Assembly (NCBI GenBank): GCA_910589415.1
Contig: OU342639.1
Span: forward strand, 32,124,268-32,188,267
Direction: 5' to 3'
Source: Malachius bipustulatus
Lineage: Eukaryota > Arthropoda > Insecta > Coleoptera > Melyridae
DNA length: 64,000 bases
Shown: piece by piece, positions 1-12,340 of the stretch
Layout of the letters: each line of letters opens with the position of its first letter
Position numbering within the stretch: position 1 is the first letter of the stretch
Notes under the pieces: model-generated
The model's input: the letters and a program-made list of their open reading frames with translations, nothing else
Databases searched by the model: none
What the model was told of the DNA's origin: nothing
Position numbers and translations under genes: made by a program

Positions 1-204
1 TAAAACTATGCAGTAGTCGACGACGTTTTAATTCTTAAGCACATCACAATATGACCTTCGCTGCAATTATACAAACACTTGCTCCTTAGTAACGGCATAT
101 CATATATGCTACCATTTTAAATTAATTTAAAGGAAAAAAACATTAGAAGTGTTTATTTTTCTAAGAAGCATTCGCTCTAATAATTTAAGTCATTCGTAGA
201 TAAA

Positions 205-345
205 ATTTTGTATGCAATATGTGCATAAAATATCTTTTTTCACTTCTGGAAGTGATACACTCGCCTAGCGGGTTGTTGCTATGGTTATAACTTCCGAGTC
301 GTGAAAAAAGCACCACTTTATGCACTTGTTACATAAATGACTGTT
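205..345. repeat. Small inverted-repeat (MITE-like) element
   Basis: The left side (TGTGCATAAAATAT, then CTTTTTTCAC and TTCTGGAAG) is repeated in inverted, imperfect form on the right (CTTCCGAG, GTGAAAAAAG, CTTTATGCAC). There is no coding potential. It is probably a non-autonomous DNA element, and its boundaries are approximate. Confidence 0.45.
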
Positions 346-382
346 AATATACCTGTTTAAACTTACATATGTTTGAAAATAT

Positions 383-1053
383 AGTGTCGCGCATAAAGTA
401 CTAATCATATGGGGAACATTATTTTTCCTTTTCGATTAAGGAAAATTTTTACTTTGCTAATAGTTTGTGCTTTATAAAATTACAAAATCATTAGTTTTCA
501 AAATTTTGGAAAATGTCACAAGAAAAGTTGTTTGATATGTCATTTTTCACCCATGTACCAATTTTGAACCGTCTAGCAATTTTTTTTTAATTTATTGAAT
601 TGAGTAGGTATTTTTGAGTTTAAAAAATTTCTAAAAGTTGCATAAAATTATTACTTTATGTCATATTTTTCTATTCAATGTTTTTTGTGACCCGTTGTTG
701 TTCTAAATAACGTTTTCTTATAAAAATTTAAAAACGGCTGCGAAAAATATGTCAAAATTGGCACAAACTTGATGCAAAGTTGATTTAATTTTTACAAATA
801 ACTAAACATTTGACTTTATTTCGGTTCAATTGGCACATTGGTGAAAAATTGAATATCGAACAACTTTTTTGTGATATTTTCCAAAATCTTGAAAACTAAT
901 GCCATGTTTTGTAATTTTTGCCGAAAAATGTTAAATTTGACCAATTACGTGCCGTAAAAGGCACGTGACAGGTGGTGTGCGTGGTCAAAATTTTCCTAAG
1001 CCAAGAAGGAAAATTTTTTTCCATATTATGACGCGTACTTTATGTGTGATACT
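383..1053. repeat. Palindromic element, family A, copy 1
   Basis: The left end (AGTGTCGCGCATAAAGTAC followed by a TTTTCCTTTTCG tract) returns inverted at the right end, as GGAAAATTTT followed by GTACTTTATGTGTGATACT. A second copy lies at 4031-5003, sharing interior words such as GACAGGTGGTGTGC and the GAAAACTAATGCCAT / GAAAACTAACGCCAT region. No transposase reading frame is visible, so this looks like a non-autonomous foldback element. It abuts the next element at 1055 directly. Confidence 0.6.
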
Positions 1054-1054
1054 G

Positions 1055-1904
1055 TACAGGGTGAGGCGCGAGTACCTTAGGGCATTTTTTTTAAGAAGTG
1101 TTTGGAGCAGAAGTCTAAAAATTTGCACTTGTGGAATTTCAATTTTGACGAGCTGAACTAAAATATTTACAACCCCACACCACTTCCGGTTATACCCTAA
1201 GTGACATTAACTTTTGATTTTCAAATGGGACACCCTGTATATTATTATATTTTCAGATTGTCTGAAAAAATGCAATAAAAATGGGGTTTACAGTTCAAAA
1301 TTGTGGTTTACGAGTTATAAACAAATAAAAATCGCAAATTTCCATTTCCAAATCAGCTTAGCTCGAAAACAGGCCAAAATATGGGAAAACGGTTTACATG
1401 TCCCTATCTTAACTTTTCACGTAGTAATCTTGCTGTGGTAAAGAAATATTTTTTTTTAATTTTTCGATTTATTTTTTTTTTAAATCGCTGATTTTTCATC
1501 ATTTTGTATAGAAATTTCATCCACACAATAGGATACTACGTAAAAAGTTAAGATACGGACTTGTAAGCCGTTTTTCTCTATCTTGAGCCGTTTTCGAACT
1601 AAGCTACTTTGCAATTTGGAAATTTTGCGATTTTCATTTGTTTATAACTCATAAACCACTCGTTCCAATTTTGAACTACAAACACCGTTTTTATTAAATT
1701 TTCCCAGACAATCTGAAAATCTAATAATATACAGGTGTCCCATTTAAAATAAGAAAGTTGAGTTGAATTGAAAGAGAGTTAATAAAAATATTTTAAATTA
1801 ACTCGTAAAAATTGAAAACATAAATGTTCAAATTTTTAGACTTCTACTCCCAACACTTCTCCATATAAAAATGCCCTAAGGTTCTCACACCTCACACCCT
1901 GTAT
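1055..1904. repeat. Palindromic element with TACAGGGTG ends, family B, copy 1
   Basis: It begins TACAGGGTGAGGCGCGAG and ends CTCACACCCTGTA. The two halves are inverted copies: for example TTAGGGCATTTTT on the left and AAAAATGCCCTAAGG on the right, and the ACCCTGTATATTATTATATT block pairs with AATAATATACAGGTG. The axis is near 1480. Similar cores recur at 2888, 11.8 kb and 37.1 kb. TA at both ends is consistent with a Tc1/mariner-type target duplication (inference). Confidence 0.65.
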
Positions 1905-2887
1905 ACATATAGAGTGGATTTCGTGTGGTTTTCTAGCGCTAGCGCTAATCAATTACAGAAAAATACATTACTTACCGCTCAATCAATGATATAATAATAT
2001 TATTTAATTTTAATCAGAGCCATTACATTACATTTCCCCGCTCTGTAACCTTTAACCTCCTCCCTTTTTACTATCTAAAAAACGCGTTTTTTCATATCCC
2101 AGACAGACCGAGAATAATAAATTTTTTAGATGATGTAGTGGCCTCGATCTTACTTCCGTTTCAGCAGATTTTAAATTAATTTCTCATTTCCCTTCAATGG
2201 TAGTAATAATTTTATTAGTCCAAGCCAAAAATTATAATTTACTACCTACCTCCAAGTCCTGTCAAAATCATGGCGCCCTGATTACAGCTGTATTTGCTTG
2301 TGCGTTTATGTTTTTGACGTTTCCGACCCTATATGGTGCAGAACTCCGCAATTCTAACCGAAATAACCGACCTCTGAGAGCGGTCGTTTCTATTAGGAAT
2401 TCCGACCGCTTTTTCACGAACCACGTTCCGTAACGTATGGTTACTTTTGACATTTCATTTGTCGGTTAATTTACGAACCGAACATGAATATTTTTTTCTA
2501 AATAGACAACAATAACTTCGAATTTTTAAGAGTTGGGTACAGGAAGCCCTATAATAGGGTTAGTAGAGAGCTTATTGAATACCTTCATGAAGTTATCTTT
2601 TGTGTTTAAATTAAGAAAAAAAAAAATATTTTCAATGTCAAAAGTTTCAAACAAGTTCTAGGTTACCCTTTGTGATTTACCAAATATGACCTTAGTTTTG
2701 AAGATAGACCTTAATTGCGTCTATTTTAATTTGAACATTACCGGTGATATTTTTTTTTAATTAATGGCAATTTTTCTATAATGGTAAAGAGAGGTAAGAG
2801 AACTTGATACCGTCGTGAAGGAAAATTAAATACCTGTTCAAAAATTATAAAAAGATATACTTTTTTTTACTATTAAGGTTTCGTATA

Positions 2888-3690
2888 TACAGGGTGATTG
2901 ATTAAAACGCCACATTGGAAAAAGTTCGACTTCCAGATGATCTAGGAATCTGAAATTTGGAACTTAGGCAACATACCTAAATAACGAGTTAAAATGAAAT
3001 AATAGCAAGATGGCGGCATATTTAAAAATGGCGAAAGCAATGGCCATCTATGTTTTTTTTAAATGGGACACCCCATATATTATTGCATTTTAAAATTGTC
3101 TGAGAAAATGTAATAACAATGGTGCTTATATAGTTGCGGTGTAAATTGAGTCGGCTATGAGTTATAAACAAGTGAAAATCGTGATTTTCCAACTTTGAAG
3201 ACATTTACCACGAAAACGACTTACATGTCCCTATCTTAACTTTTCATCTGGTATCCTACTGTCTAGTTTAAATGTTTATACAGGGTGATGAAAAATCTGA
3301 TAATTTTCACCACCTTGTATAGACATTTAAACTGCATAATTGGATGCCTTATAAAAAGTTAAGATAGGGACATGTAAGCCGCCGTTTTTTGATATTTTGG
3401 GCCTTTTTCGTGGTAAATGGGTTTTAAAGTTGGAAAATTGCGATTTTCACTTGTTTATAACTCATAGCCGACTCAATTTACACTGCAACTATAAGCATCT
3501 CAGACAATCTTAAAATGCAATAATATATTGGGATGTCCCATTTAAAAAAAACATAGAAAAACATATGGCCATTGCTTTCGCCATGTTTAAATCTGCCGTC
3601 ATCTTGGTAATATTTCATTTTGACTCGTTATTAGGTATGTTGCTTAAGTGCCAAATTTCAGATTCCTAAATCATTTGGAATGGTGTTTAA
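2888..3690. repeat. Palindromic element with TACAGGGTG end, family B, copy 2
   Basis: The left end is TACAGGGTGATTG. The arm words GAATCTGAAATTTGG and CAATGGCCAT on the left reappear inverted on the right (CCAAATTTCAGATTC, ATGGCCATTG). The inner core (GGGACACCCCATATATTATT, then TTATAAACAAGTGAAAATCG) is the same core seen at 1214-1750. The axis lies near 3300 within a small TACAGGGTGATG / CACCTTGTA palindrome. The outer right end is worn. It lies in the mGluR intron. Confidence 0.65.
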
Positions 3691-4030
3691 ATTTCTCTTT
3701 TAAGTCAAAAATCTCAATGGTAAAGCTTGTAATAAACTTAGAGCTTTGCGGAATTGCCAATTGATGATGAACAACAAGTGTTGTTGCTTATTGGTCCTTA
3801 CAGGATCGCAATTGTGGAATAGTTTTCTTACTTACTAACTCCTGGTATTTATACGGTGATCCAATGACATGATATTACAAAAACATAAAACCTTCTTAGT
3901 GCGTGTCGTGGTTAGTTATGGTCACTGGTCAGTGATTTTAATTTCGATAAATAAATATACCACTTTTTAATTATTATTTTATCGAGATAAATCCAGGTTT
4001 TTACCATCGCAAGTTACTTGTAAGTACTAA

Positions 4031-5003
4031 TAAATTCACATAAAGTACGCATCGTATGGGAATTTTTTTTTCTTTTCGATATTTTTGAGTTTTAAAAACT
4101 TTCGTAACTTGCACAAAATTATTCCTTTATATCATATTCATCTTTTCAATCTTGTTTTTGTGACCCGTTGTTCTTCTAAATAACGTTTTCTTATAAAAAT
4201 AAAAAACGGCAGCGAAAATTATGTTAAAACTCTGGCACAAACTGATGCCAATTTGATTTATTTTTTTCGAATGACTAAACATTTTTATTCATTTCGGTTC
4301 TTTACCAAGTAAATACATACCACCTACACAGAATTAGATAATAATCCCAGCGAAAAATATTTATTTTTACTTCTCCCAGCACTTTTTAAACGTAACAAAA
4401 TATTGTTTAAATAATAATAAGAAATATTAACAATGCAAGGGAACCATGAGTGCTGTTAAAGCAATTGAACAACGGTAACTTTCTCTGGGATTGTTCTTTG
4501 ATGCGGTGTATGTATGTGTTTACCTGGTAAAGAACCAAAATTAAGTCAAAATTTTTGTTTTTTGTAAAAATTAAATCAACTTATTGTATCCAGTTTGAAC
4601 CAATTTTACATATTTTTCGCTGCCGTTTCTTACTTTTATAAGAAAACGTTATTATAATGCAAAGAAATAATTTTGTGCAAGTTAAGAAATTTTTTAGAAC
4701 TCAAAAATTTTTGAAAAAATAAATTTTGCTAAAGGCTTTAAAATTGGTACATGGGTTAAAAATGGAATATCAAACAACTTTTTATTGTGACATTTTCCAA
4801 AATTTTGAAAACTAACGCCATATTTAATAATTTTTGGCCGAAAAATATCAAATTTTATAGTTGTAAAAGACACATGACAGGTGGTGTGCCTGTCATTTGT
4901 CATCATTTTAAGCACAAACTATTAGGGAAGTAAAAATTTTCCTAAATCGAAAAGGAAGATTTTTTCCCATATGATGATGCATATACTTTATGTTTGACAC
5001 TTT
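4031..5003. repeat. Palindromic element, family A, copy 2, with a nested insertion
   Basis: Its ends and arms match the element at 383-1053: CACATAAAGTACGC on the left and TACTTTATGTTTGAC on the right, with shared TTGCACAAAATTATT and AAATAATTTTGTGCAA words near the arms and the GACAGGTGGTGTGC word near the right end. A separate inverted-repeat element has inserted at 4296-4536. Confidence 0.6.
4296..4536. repeat. Nested MITE with GGTTCTTTACC termini
   Basis: The left terminus GGTTCTTTACCAAGTAAA pairs with the right terminus TTTACCTGGTAAAGAACC. The inner words TAATCCCAGCG and CTCTGGGATT also pair. The uninterrupted homologous site in the sister element is near 820-830 (TTTATTTCGGTTCAATTGG), which shows this is a later insertion. 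There is no coding sequence. Confidence 0.6.
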
Positions 5004-5939
5004 ATATACCTGTCATACTTATTAGGGAATGTATCCTTGAAAAATAAATACCTATAATAGTTCTAAGTAAATGAAGTGGTGTTTATTGAGTTTATATTTT
5101 TGACAAAATATCCTTCTTTATTATTTTTTTTTTCTTCTAAAAGATCATAAATTTACATAAAATATTCTTGGTGAAGAAGAATTTTTCAAAATTAAAGGCC
5201 CAATAGAAGGTCAATTGTTCACTTATACTTATTGAATATTTTTTTGATGAAAGTAAATACTTAAGCACATTGTTTTTTTTTATCAAGATCTTTTAATGTG
5301 AGAATTTGGAGACTTTAAAAAAACAAGTTTTTGTTGAATTGATAAGTGACATTGCAGAAACTTTAACGGCAAGATCGCCGAAAGATTTCTTTTCAATTTG
5401 ATTTTTTATAATAATTTATTGAAATAATAAATATAAATAATAAATTTAACACAATCCAAAAAAAAATGAGATCTGCAATTTTCCTAAGAATTAATTAATT
5501 ATCGCGCTTACTAATTAATTAATATCGCGATTGAGATGTTTTTATGCGTATATTTGAAAAGAACAATAATTTTTTCAACATTTAAAAATAAGATGTTTAT
5601 GCGATTGTGCTTGGGACTTAGTAAAAACCCAGCTTAATTTTAATTGAGAAAATTTACAAATTTCTAATATTTTCGGCACAAAAAATCGGTTTGGAATTTC
5701 CATCAACATCATAGCAATCTCAAAACATCTTCAGTAGGTTTTGTTGTGAAACTGGAAAAACTTTTTAATTATTCTCTCATACTTCTAGGAATCGTAATAC
5801 TTTATGATTTATGCAATTCCCCTTAATGAAAAGAAAATAACCCGAACATTCCAATAATAAGTTTTCAACTCATCTTGCCTCTCCGACTTCACGCCTTCCG
5901 AAACTTACTCTTCGACTCTTACTTCTTAGCCTTCACGAC
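5004..5939. other. AT-rich intron sequence of the mGluR gene, nothing recognised
   Basis: No exon, RNA gene or clear repeat boundary is seen. A short tandem of ATTAATTAATTATCGCG-like words lies near 5490-5530. The stretch continues the minus-strand intron that follows the mGluR exon at 6000-6356. Confidence 0.5.
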
Positions 5940-5999
5940 TCACGGCAATAATCCATCATAATTTTTCATGAGTACTTTACTACATTCAAACTTTCTTAC

Positions 6000-6356
6000 C
6001 TGATTCATGTAACTTCTGACGAACTCCATACTTTGCTCCAGAGCGTAAGTATCACTGCTGCAACTATCTATAACTAGAGCTCCCAGTGTGACATTCGGCA
6101 AGAGTTCCGTGCTGTTGTTTATTTCGTCAATTGCATACAGCATAGCTTCCAATCTCTGCATTCCTTTCTCCTCTTTAACCGCTCCGCAGGGATACTCGTG
6201 GTTCCCGCTGACCTGTTCATGCATAGGGAATATACCACCTAGTATTATATCCCCTTTGATGCGGATCAACTTCTTGTCCGGATCCGGGAGGTAGCTTCCG
6301 GAAATGGACATCATCACCAAAAGGAAGAGGAAATTGATCAAAACCATCTTAGCCAT
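6000..6356 (-). CDS. Metabotropic glutamate receptor, first coding exon (partial gene)
   Basis: This exon encodes 119 residues. A hydrophobic signal peptide (about residues 4-21) is followed by the start of the Venus-flytrap ligand-binding domain. Recognisable class C GPCR motifs are GDIILGGIFPMHEQ, RLEAMLYAIDEIN, LLPNVTLGA and SSDTYALEQS. Two N-glycosylation sequons (NNST, NVT) are visible. The start ATG is at 6356, immediately before the signal peptide. The exon ends in frame at ATCAG|GTAAGA (splice donor at 5999-5998); reading on gives only intron sequence and a stop at 5940. Later exons (rest of the flytrap, cysteine-rich domain, seven-helix domain) must lie beyond the left edge, implying an intron over 6 kb. 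The product is a neuronal G-protein-coupled glutamate receptor. Which paralog (mGluRA-like or another) cannot be told from this exon. Confidence 0.92.
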
Positions 6357-6509
6357 TGCAGGGATTAGGTAGGTATATTTACTTATTAAAAAATGTCATT
6401 AGAAAGTTCGTGTAAGTTCTTCAATACGCGCACGTCAGTTTTAAATTTCTAGAGATTAATAATTAATTTTTTAAGTGGAAAGAATTATGGATGCATAAGG
6501 GATATGATT

Positions 6510-6790
6510 AATGGGCATTTAGGATGCCGTTGTGACGAAGTGTCAGGTGAAACCATGGTAAGGTTCTAGCGGGTTCGGTCTCGGGAAGAGATATCGCAAA
6601 ACTGGTTCGCTCGGGCTGAGAGTTAAATATATATATATTTATATATGTGTGTGTGTGGGGGTTGAAAAGGCACCTGCGTATAGAGGAAAGCGTTGTCATA
6701 GAGATTCCAGTAGCGTCGAGACGCCGGCAGACGCCGGTCCAGAGCTGAGCGAGAGCTCTGGATCCAGCGGACTCCCTTACAGTCATGCTG
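6510..6790 (-). promoter_or_regulatory. CpG-rich stretch upstream of mGluR, candidate 5' UTR/promoter
   Basis: This GC- and CpG-rich block lies just upstream of the mGluR start and contrasts with its AT-rich surroundings. It contains a tandem GACGCCGG repeat, a GAGCTC inverted repeat, and on the minus strand a CGCAG|GTGCC site that could be a donor of a non-coding first exon. A TA/TG microsatellite (about 6625-6660) interrupts it. The role is inferred from position and composition only. Confidence 0.35.
6625..6660. repeat. (TA)n/(TG)n microsatellite
   Basis: Alternating ATATAT passes into GTGTGTGTG and then GGGG. It is a simple low-complexity repeat within the CpG-rich block upstream of mGluR. 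Confidence 0.85.
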
Positions 6791-7670
6791 AGGGATGAAG
6801 TTGAAGTGGAGACGGAAAATGATCGTTATACTGAGACGGCTTAGAGTTTATCCCAATGCTTATTCCAAAGTCCATGTGGGTTACCCGGAAGATATTATAA
6901 CTTTTAACAAAAAATACGCTCTTATCATAAACAATGTTTCTTGCGCTATCAGTGGTAACAGTACAATTTTGGAGCATTTCCTCCAAGCCACTTTATTTCT
7001 AAATATCATAAACTAGAAGCTAAAGGTAATAGGAGATCTTTAAAACGGAATTATAACTAACATAAAATAATGAGAAAACCTCTAAAAGATTATTATTATT
7101 CAAATCCTCAGCTTCTCTAATGAAATAAGAACGGGAAGAACTCCTCGTTTGCCTCTGAAGATCAACTAAATTTAAAAGACTATATACCTACTTGGTTGGG
7201 ATTGGTAATTCAAGTTAACGATTTCAAGGTAAACTTTACCCTGCAGTTTGAAAGTTCTCAAAAGCTTTGAAGTTTATCTGAACACCTTCCATAATCTTTG
7301 ATATAAAATTTGATATAATGCCAAAAGACTTTCACTAAAGCAGGATCTACAAACGAAAACTTTTATAGATGAAACAATAATTATTGTGTCATTTAAGTGG
7401 GAGCAGTGACCTGAGCCTTTTTTGCAGATGTTTTTATGGGAAGTACGAGCATTCAATAAGAGACGTGGCTCTTTGATCCCACCTAGAACGAGGCCGGGCA
7501 GAAATACACGTTGAGCCGCAAGTCTTTGCAACTTTTTCATCTGGTAGGGTCTAAAATGATAATGTGTACAATTCTGAAAACAAAAGAAACAATTTTTTTT
7601 GTAGCAGATTTTTTCATCAAATTTCAGATCCATATAAGTTTCAGAATTTTATAATTTTTTTTTTTTTATT

Positions 7671-8052
7671 TGCCAGTTTGAGCGTTCATCAAGTCTTCTA
7701 CTTTATCGTAAAATTATCAAAATACCCACAACACGTCGTCAACTCACGGTCCAAACCCCTGTTTGAAATGTAAGAAGCGGTTTCTCGCAGATGTGTCTTT
7801 AGTAATTAATTAACGAAGCAACAATATGAGCTATTTCAATTTGCTCGGCTGTTAAACAAACTGAGCGTTAAAAAGATAATGTGGCACGTCAACATCAAGT
7901 ATCCAGAGATATTTCTCTCATCGTAGACATCTGAGAAACCGCCTTGCAACAATTCAAAAAATGGTTTGGACCGTGAGTTGAAAACGTTCTGCGTGAGAAT
8001 TTTAGTAATTTTTTTGGAAAGTTAGAAAATTTGATCAACGTTCAAACTGGCA
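7671..8052. repeat. Inverted-repeat element (MITE-like)
   Basis: Paired blocks run inwards: TGCCAGTTTGAGCGTT with AACGTTCAAACTGGCA, TCAACTCACGGTCCAAACC with GGTTTGGACCGTGAGTTGA, and GCGGTTTCTCGCAGATGTG with GACATCTGAGAAACCGC. The arms are imperfect and the centre is AT-rich. No transposase is seen. Confidence 0.6.
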
Positions 8053-8059
8053 ACAACAA

Positions 8060-11000
8060 AAAAAAATTCAAAATTCTCTGCAAACATTGACCTTTCGATT
8101 ACAAGACAATTTTAGACCATCGCAAGCGTCAGCTAACTAGTTTTCATGCAACAACTCCTTCTTTACCATTCTCGCAAGAGGAGGTAAAAAGAGGTTGCAG
8201 GAAATCTAACAGGTGTTCTCTTATTGCAAACAAAACGAGCAAAATACAGCAATAATGTTGCAAAAATTAGTGAAATTGAATACACCACCCCCAACTAATT
8301 TACCGTACCTCCGAAGCCCGAAGCCCAAGAATAAAGTATAGAACATCTGTGGCAAAAGATTAAAATTTCAATGCCATCCACAAACTCAAAAAAAAATCTA
8401 ACAGGGGGGCTAGAGTTTAAAGAGTGAAGTCAACGGGTACCAGAGACTCCAATGAACCCTAATGTAAAAAAATATTTTTAAATAACATGTAATGGTGGTA
8501 AAAGTGGTAAGAGCAAACTTGATGAAGAAGCTGCAAAGCCATAATTTATGTATAACGTCTCTATTTCCGCTAACGTTATATTTTGGTGATATCCTGGGTG
8601 TTCTATCATTCAGGCTGGATCAGGAGACATCAGGCTTGTGCGTTTAACACCAATAACTCAATGGTTGCAAAAGGTTTTTGTTCCAGGAATTCAGAAGTGA
8701 TTATTAATTTCTAGTATTAGCTCGAAGGTAGGCTTTGGGTACCTCCTAGCTATTATAGTGCGTCAGTTTCCGTCTTAATAGGACTTCAGGAGAGAACTTT
8801 GCTTAATGAAAAACACACTGAGAGGCCGGTGAATCAAGATTTCTTTCAATTGTCACGTAAGACCTGGGATTTTTACCTGAGAGTAAACTCACTGGGCCGC
8901 CGTAATAGCAACTTCCCGAAGTATTTGATACCCAGTAATCCCACGCACCGATACGAAGTAACCATTTTACCAATGCTCTTTATACGTTGCCGATTGCGAG
9001 TCTGGAGGGAGGCAGGCTAATGCAAACTTACTCGTGAGTTGATCTCTTCAGTGATGAGAAAAATGGATTTTCCCAAACTTGAATCTTTGAACATCTCTTG
9101 TGGACGTTTTTGCAGGATTTCTAAGAAGAAACAACGAATGACGATATCTGCACATATTTGGTATAAAGAATCTGCAGGGAGTTTGAATATTCAAGCCTGT
9201 TGAAAGGTAATTGAATTATCCGGTTAGAAATCAAACTCAATTTTAATTGAAAATCTTGTGAAGTTACATAATGCAGACATGCACAAGCCTGGGACCTGGA
9301 AAACTTCTAGAATACCCTTGGCGCTGTAAATTATGCAAAATTTTGAAAAAATCTAGTGACTCATTTGTCGGCGAGGGAACTCCAATAAGTGTTCCCCTGA
9401 TTTTTTGCGGTTATATATTTATTATTTATTATATTGTGATTCATAATTATTAAAGTCAATAACGGAGTGCTCTGTAACTGTATGAATGAATCTCCATGAC
9501 CTGACTAATGTTAAAATGAATTAACGATTTGGACTGACAGAAAAAGTCCTGGTTGGGTCCTCGTTGAACATTTTTCACGCAGTGGGATAATACTCGTTGA
9601 CTCGCATAATACAGTGGGAAGAATCGTTGCAGCTGACGTACCTTCAGAATTTCGGGGTTTAAGTAAGAATACGACCACACTTTAGCGAGTAAAAAAGAAA
9701 TTCCCGGCACATATGCCGACAGGTACAACTAATACACATCTAACAGCAAAAGCTAGCAGTCAACGCGATATGGAGATCCTTTTGTAAATGCACACAAAAT
9801 TTGACAGGTGTAATAAATTTTACATTAAACGATGAATAGATAAGAATTCCAAAGGAGTTTTAAAAAATGTATAGCTCTCAAACAATATACGAAGTATGTA
9901 TAGCTTAGGTACCTACACCTACCATGTAAATGTAAGCGGATATTTTATAAACCAGAATATATCTCCATTAACTTTCAGGTATTTACCGCTTGCTCTCGGT
10001 AAACAACCCTCGTTGCTGCTAGGTTTTATTTACTTTGAGACATACAAGCCAATATTGGAAATCTAAGGTATAAAGTTAATTATTTATAGCCGAGCTACTT
10101 TAATGCCCGGTATAATGTGTAAAGCCACAGATCCCGCGTTGAATTTCAAACATTTTGCATTAGAAAATAAACTCCTGTAAACACCTATTACCTGCTCCAA
10201 ATAAATTAAATACTTTCAAAAAGTTGATACCCGATTCATTTTATGTCCAAAATTCTTTATGGCATTCCGTTTTAGTCAATAAAATGTGACCAATAATTTC
10301 TAAAAATATCAGATAAATACAGTACGCATCATTTTATACTTTGATTATGTCACAATTGTATAAATGTACAAAAATTTTAGTTCCTAAAAAACTCTGGTGT
10401 GGGCGGATTAAAAGTTTTTTTCAAAATTGCTTCTCTGGGCGAGAAGTCTGATGCACGAGGTAATCGTGGTGGTTTTCTCACCCCTTGCTGAACTAACGTA
10501 CCACCAGAGAAACCGAGCCTTTTACCTAGTGGGATTCCCAGAAACCGAATTTCGCCAAAATTCGTGTTTTTCTATTGTTTAGTCAAATTTTGTCGTAAAC
10601 AATAATTTCTTGTTCAAGACATCGTCTGTTTCATGGCAATCGACGCCGGGGTGATGAAAAATAACACAAAAGAGGGCCTCAAGTTGCCGGGGGTGTCTTA
10701 AACTGATTTTGCAAGAATTAGCCCAAAAACATCCGATCAAAAAATTTCATTTCTGCTGTATCTCGAAGACGGGGACAGCTACGGAGGAACCGATTACTGT
10801 TTTGAACTTCTTATAATTTTCATTGTCTGAAAAGGATATTTTTACTAAAATCGAAGAGAAATATTTTTTAGCTTGCAATTGTCTTTAAAAATCGATGTCA
10901 TCAGAATGGGACGTAATTTTGTGTGAGCACAGCCGACTGCAATACGAGTCGGTTAAACAATCCAGAACCGTCGAGAGCTCAATTTTCTCAATAAATGCAA

Positions 11001-11800
11001 ACAAAAATTTTGAAAAGGCAAAAATTTTTCAACTTTGAACAGCTATAACTCGAGAACGCAGAGTCGCAGGATAAAACGGCTTTCAGTTTCGCAATCTTCA
11101 TTGTCCAATGCGTCCTCGAGCAAATTTTCAAAGCCCCATCAACAATACACTAATAATTAAAAAACTCCTAATCAAAGCATTACTATCGTACAATCTCCCC
11201 AAGACAAGTACCAAATATTTCCACTTCTCTTGATGAAATTACCAGCTTGAAAAGATTCTTCTGTGTCCGCTCAACGGTGAGTAACCCTAAACGATTGGGG
11301 GCAAATCACTAGTAAACACAGCCACTCTCTATACGCTACTGGGCAGTAGAAAGTTAATTGCTGGACTGGAATACTGCCGTCCAACTTCCACTTTGTTTTG
11401 GGGTGGGTGGATCAAGAACACGCTCCAGGTGCTGCTGGAATAGGTACCTAGTTTAATGGGAAGAGATCTCTCGGCGATCCGGGTCTCCTGGATGGCTTAG
11501 TCGGTCAGCCGATCCTCTCTTTACACATCACTACAAATAAATTATCCCCATTAAATGCCAAGCTACGGCCATAGTTAAATCAACAGATTTATAAAATCCT
11601 CTGGTTTATTTATCAAGTAAAAGCATTTATACAGAGTGTTCACGGGTTTTGAGGTTCTTTGCTAGCGCCTTTATTTACAACATAAAATAAAATCAAATAA
11701 AACATTCACGGTTTCAAGGGCTTTACAAAGTAAAATTGTTTTCTGCTATACAGGCTGGCTCAATATCGCTGTGCACGCCATAGGTACAACCTTGTTATTG
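8060..11800. other. Intergenic region with no recognised gene
   Basis: No exon with matching splice phase or recognisable product is seen. From about 10.38 to 11.3 kb the composition is less AT-rich, with phrases such as GCTATAACTCGAGAACGCAG that look like old dispersed repeat, but I cannot define boundaries or a class. Confidence 0.4.
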
Positions 11801-12340
11801 TTTTAAATAGGACGGCCTGTATATTATTACATTTTCAGATTTTATGAGAAAATGCAATATAAATGGTTTTTACGGTTGAAATTTAAACGTAGTAGTTTAT
11901 GAGTTATATAAACAAATGAAAATCGCCATTTTTCGATTTTCAAAGCAGTGTAGGTACATTAAAAACGGCTTAAAACATCTAAAAACGGTTCATGTGCCTT
12001 TCAATATGAGCACTCTTCTATGGTAGGTATAGAAAAATTTTTAAAATTTTTAATTAAATTTTATAATCAAGTATTTTTTTAATTGTTGATTTTTGATCAC
12101 CCTGTATGTATCTATTTCATCCATACAATAAGATACCATATTTATGAAAAGGTTAGATAAGGTTAGATAGGTTAGATAGTCGTTTTCCGATATCTTGCGC
12201 CGTTTTCAATGTAGGCTGCTTTGAAAATGAAAAATGGCGATTTTCATTTGTTTATAACTCATAAATTGCTCGTCACAAATTTGAGTAAAAACCATTCTTA
12301 TTGAATAAAATAAAATAAGGGCCACCCTGTATTATAGCTG
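11800..12340. repeat. Palindromic element, family B core, copy 3
   Basis: The left half (CCTGTATATTATTACATTTT, then TTTATGAGTTATA and AAATGAAAATCGCCATTTTT) is inverted in the right half (AAAAATGGCGATTTTCATTT, then TATAACTCATAAA and CCACCCTGTA). The central part carries ATCACCCTGTATG. This is the same core as at 1214-1750 and 3060-3540, more diverged. Confidence 0.6.

Noticed and set aside
6795..7016. Open frame of 73 codons on the plus strand next to mGluR
   Set aside because: No recognisable domain, it overlaps an equally long frame on the other strand, and the stretch upstream is the mGluR 5' region.
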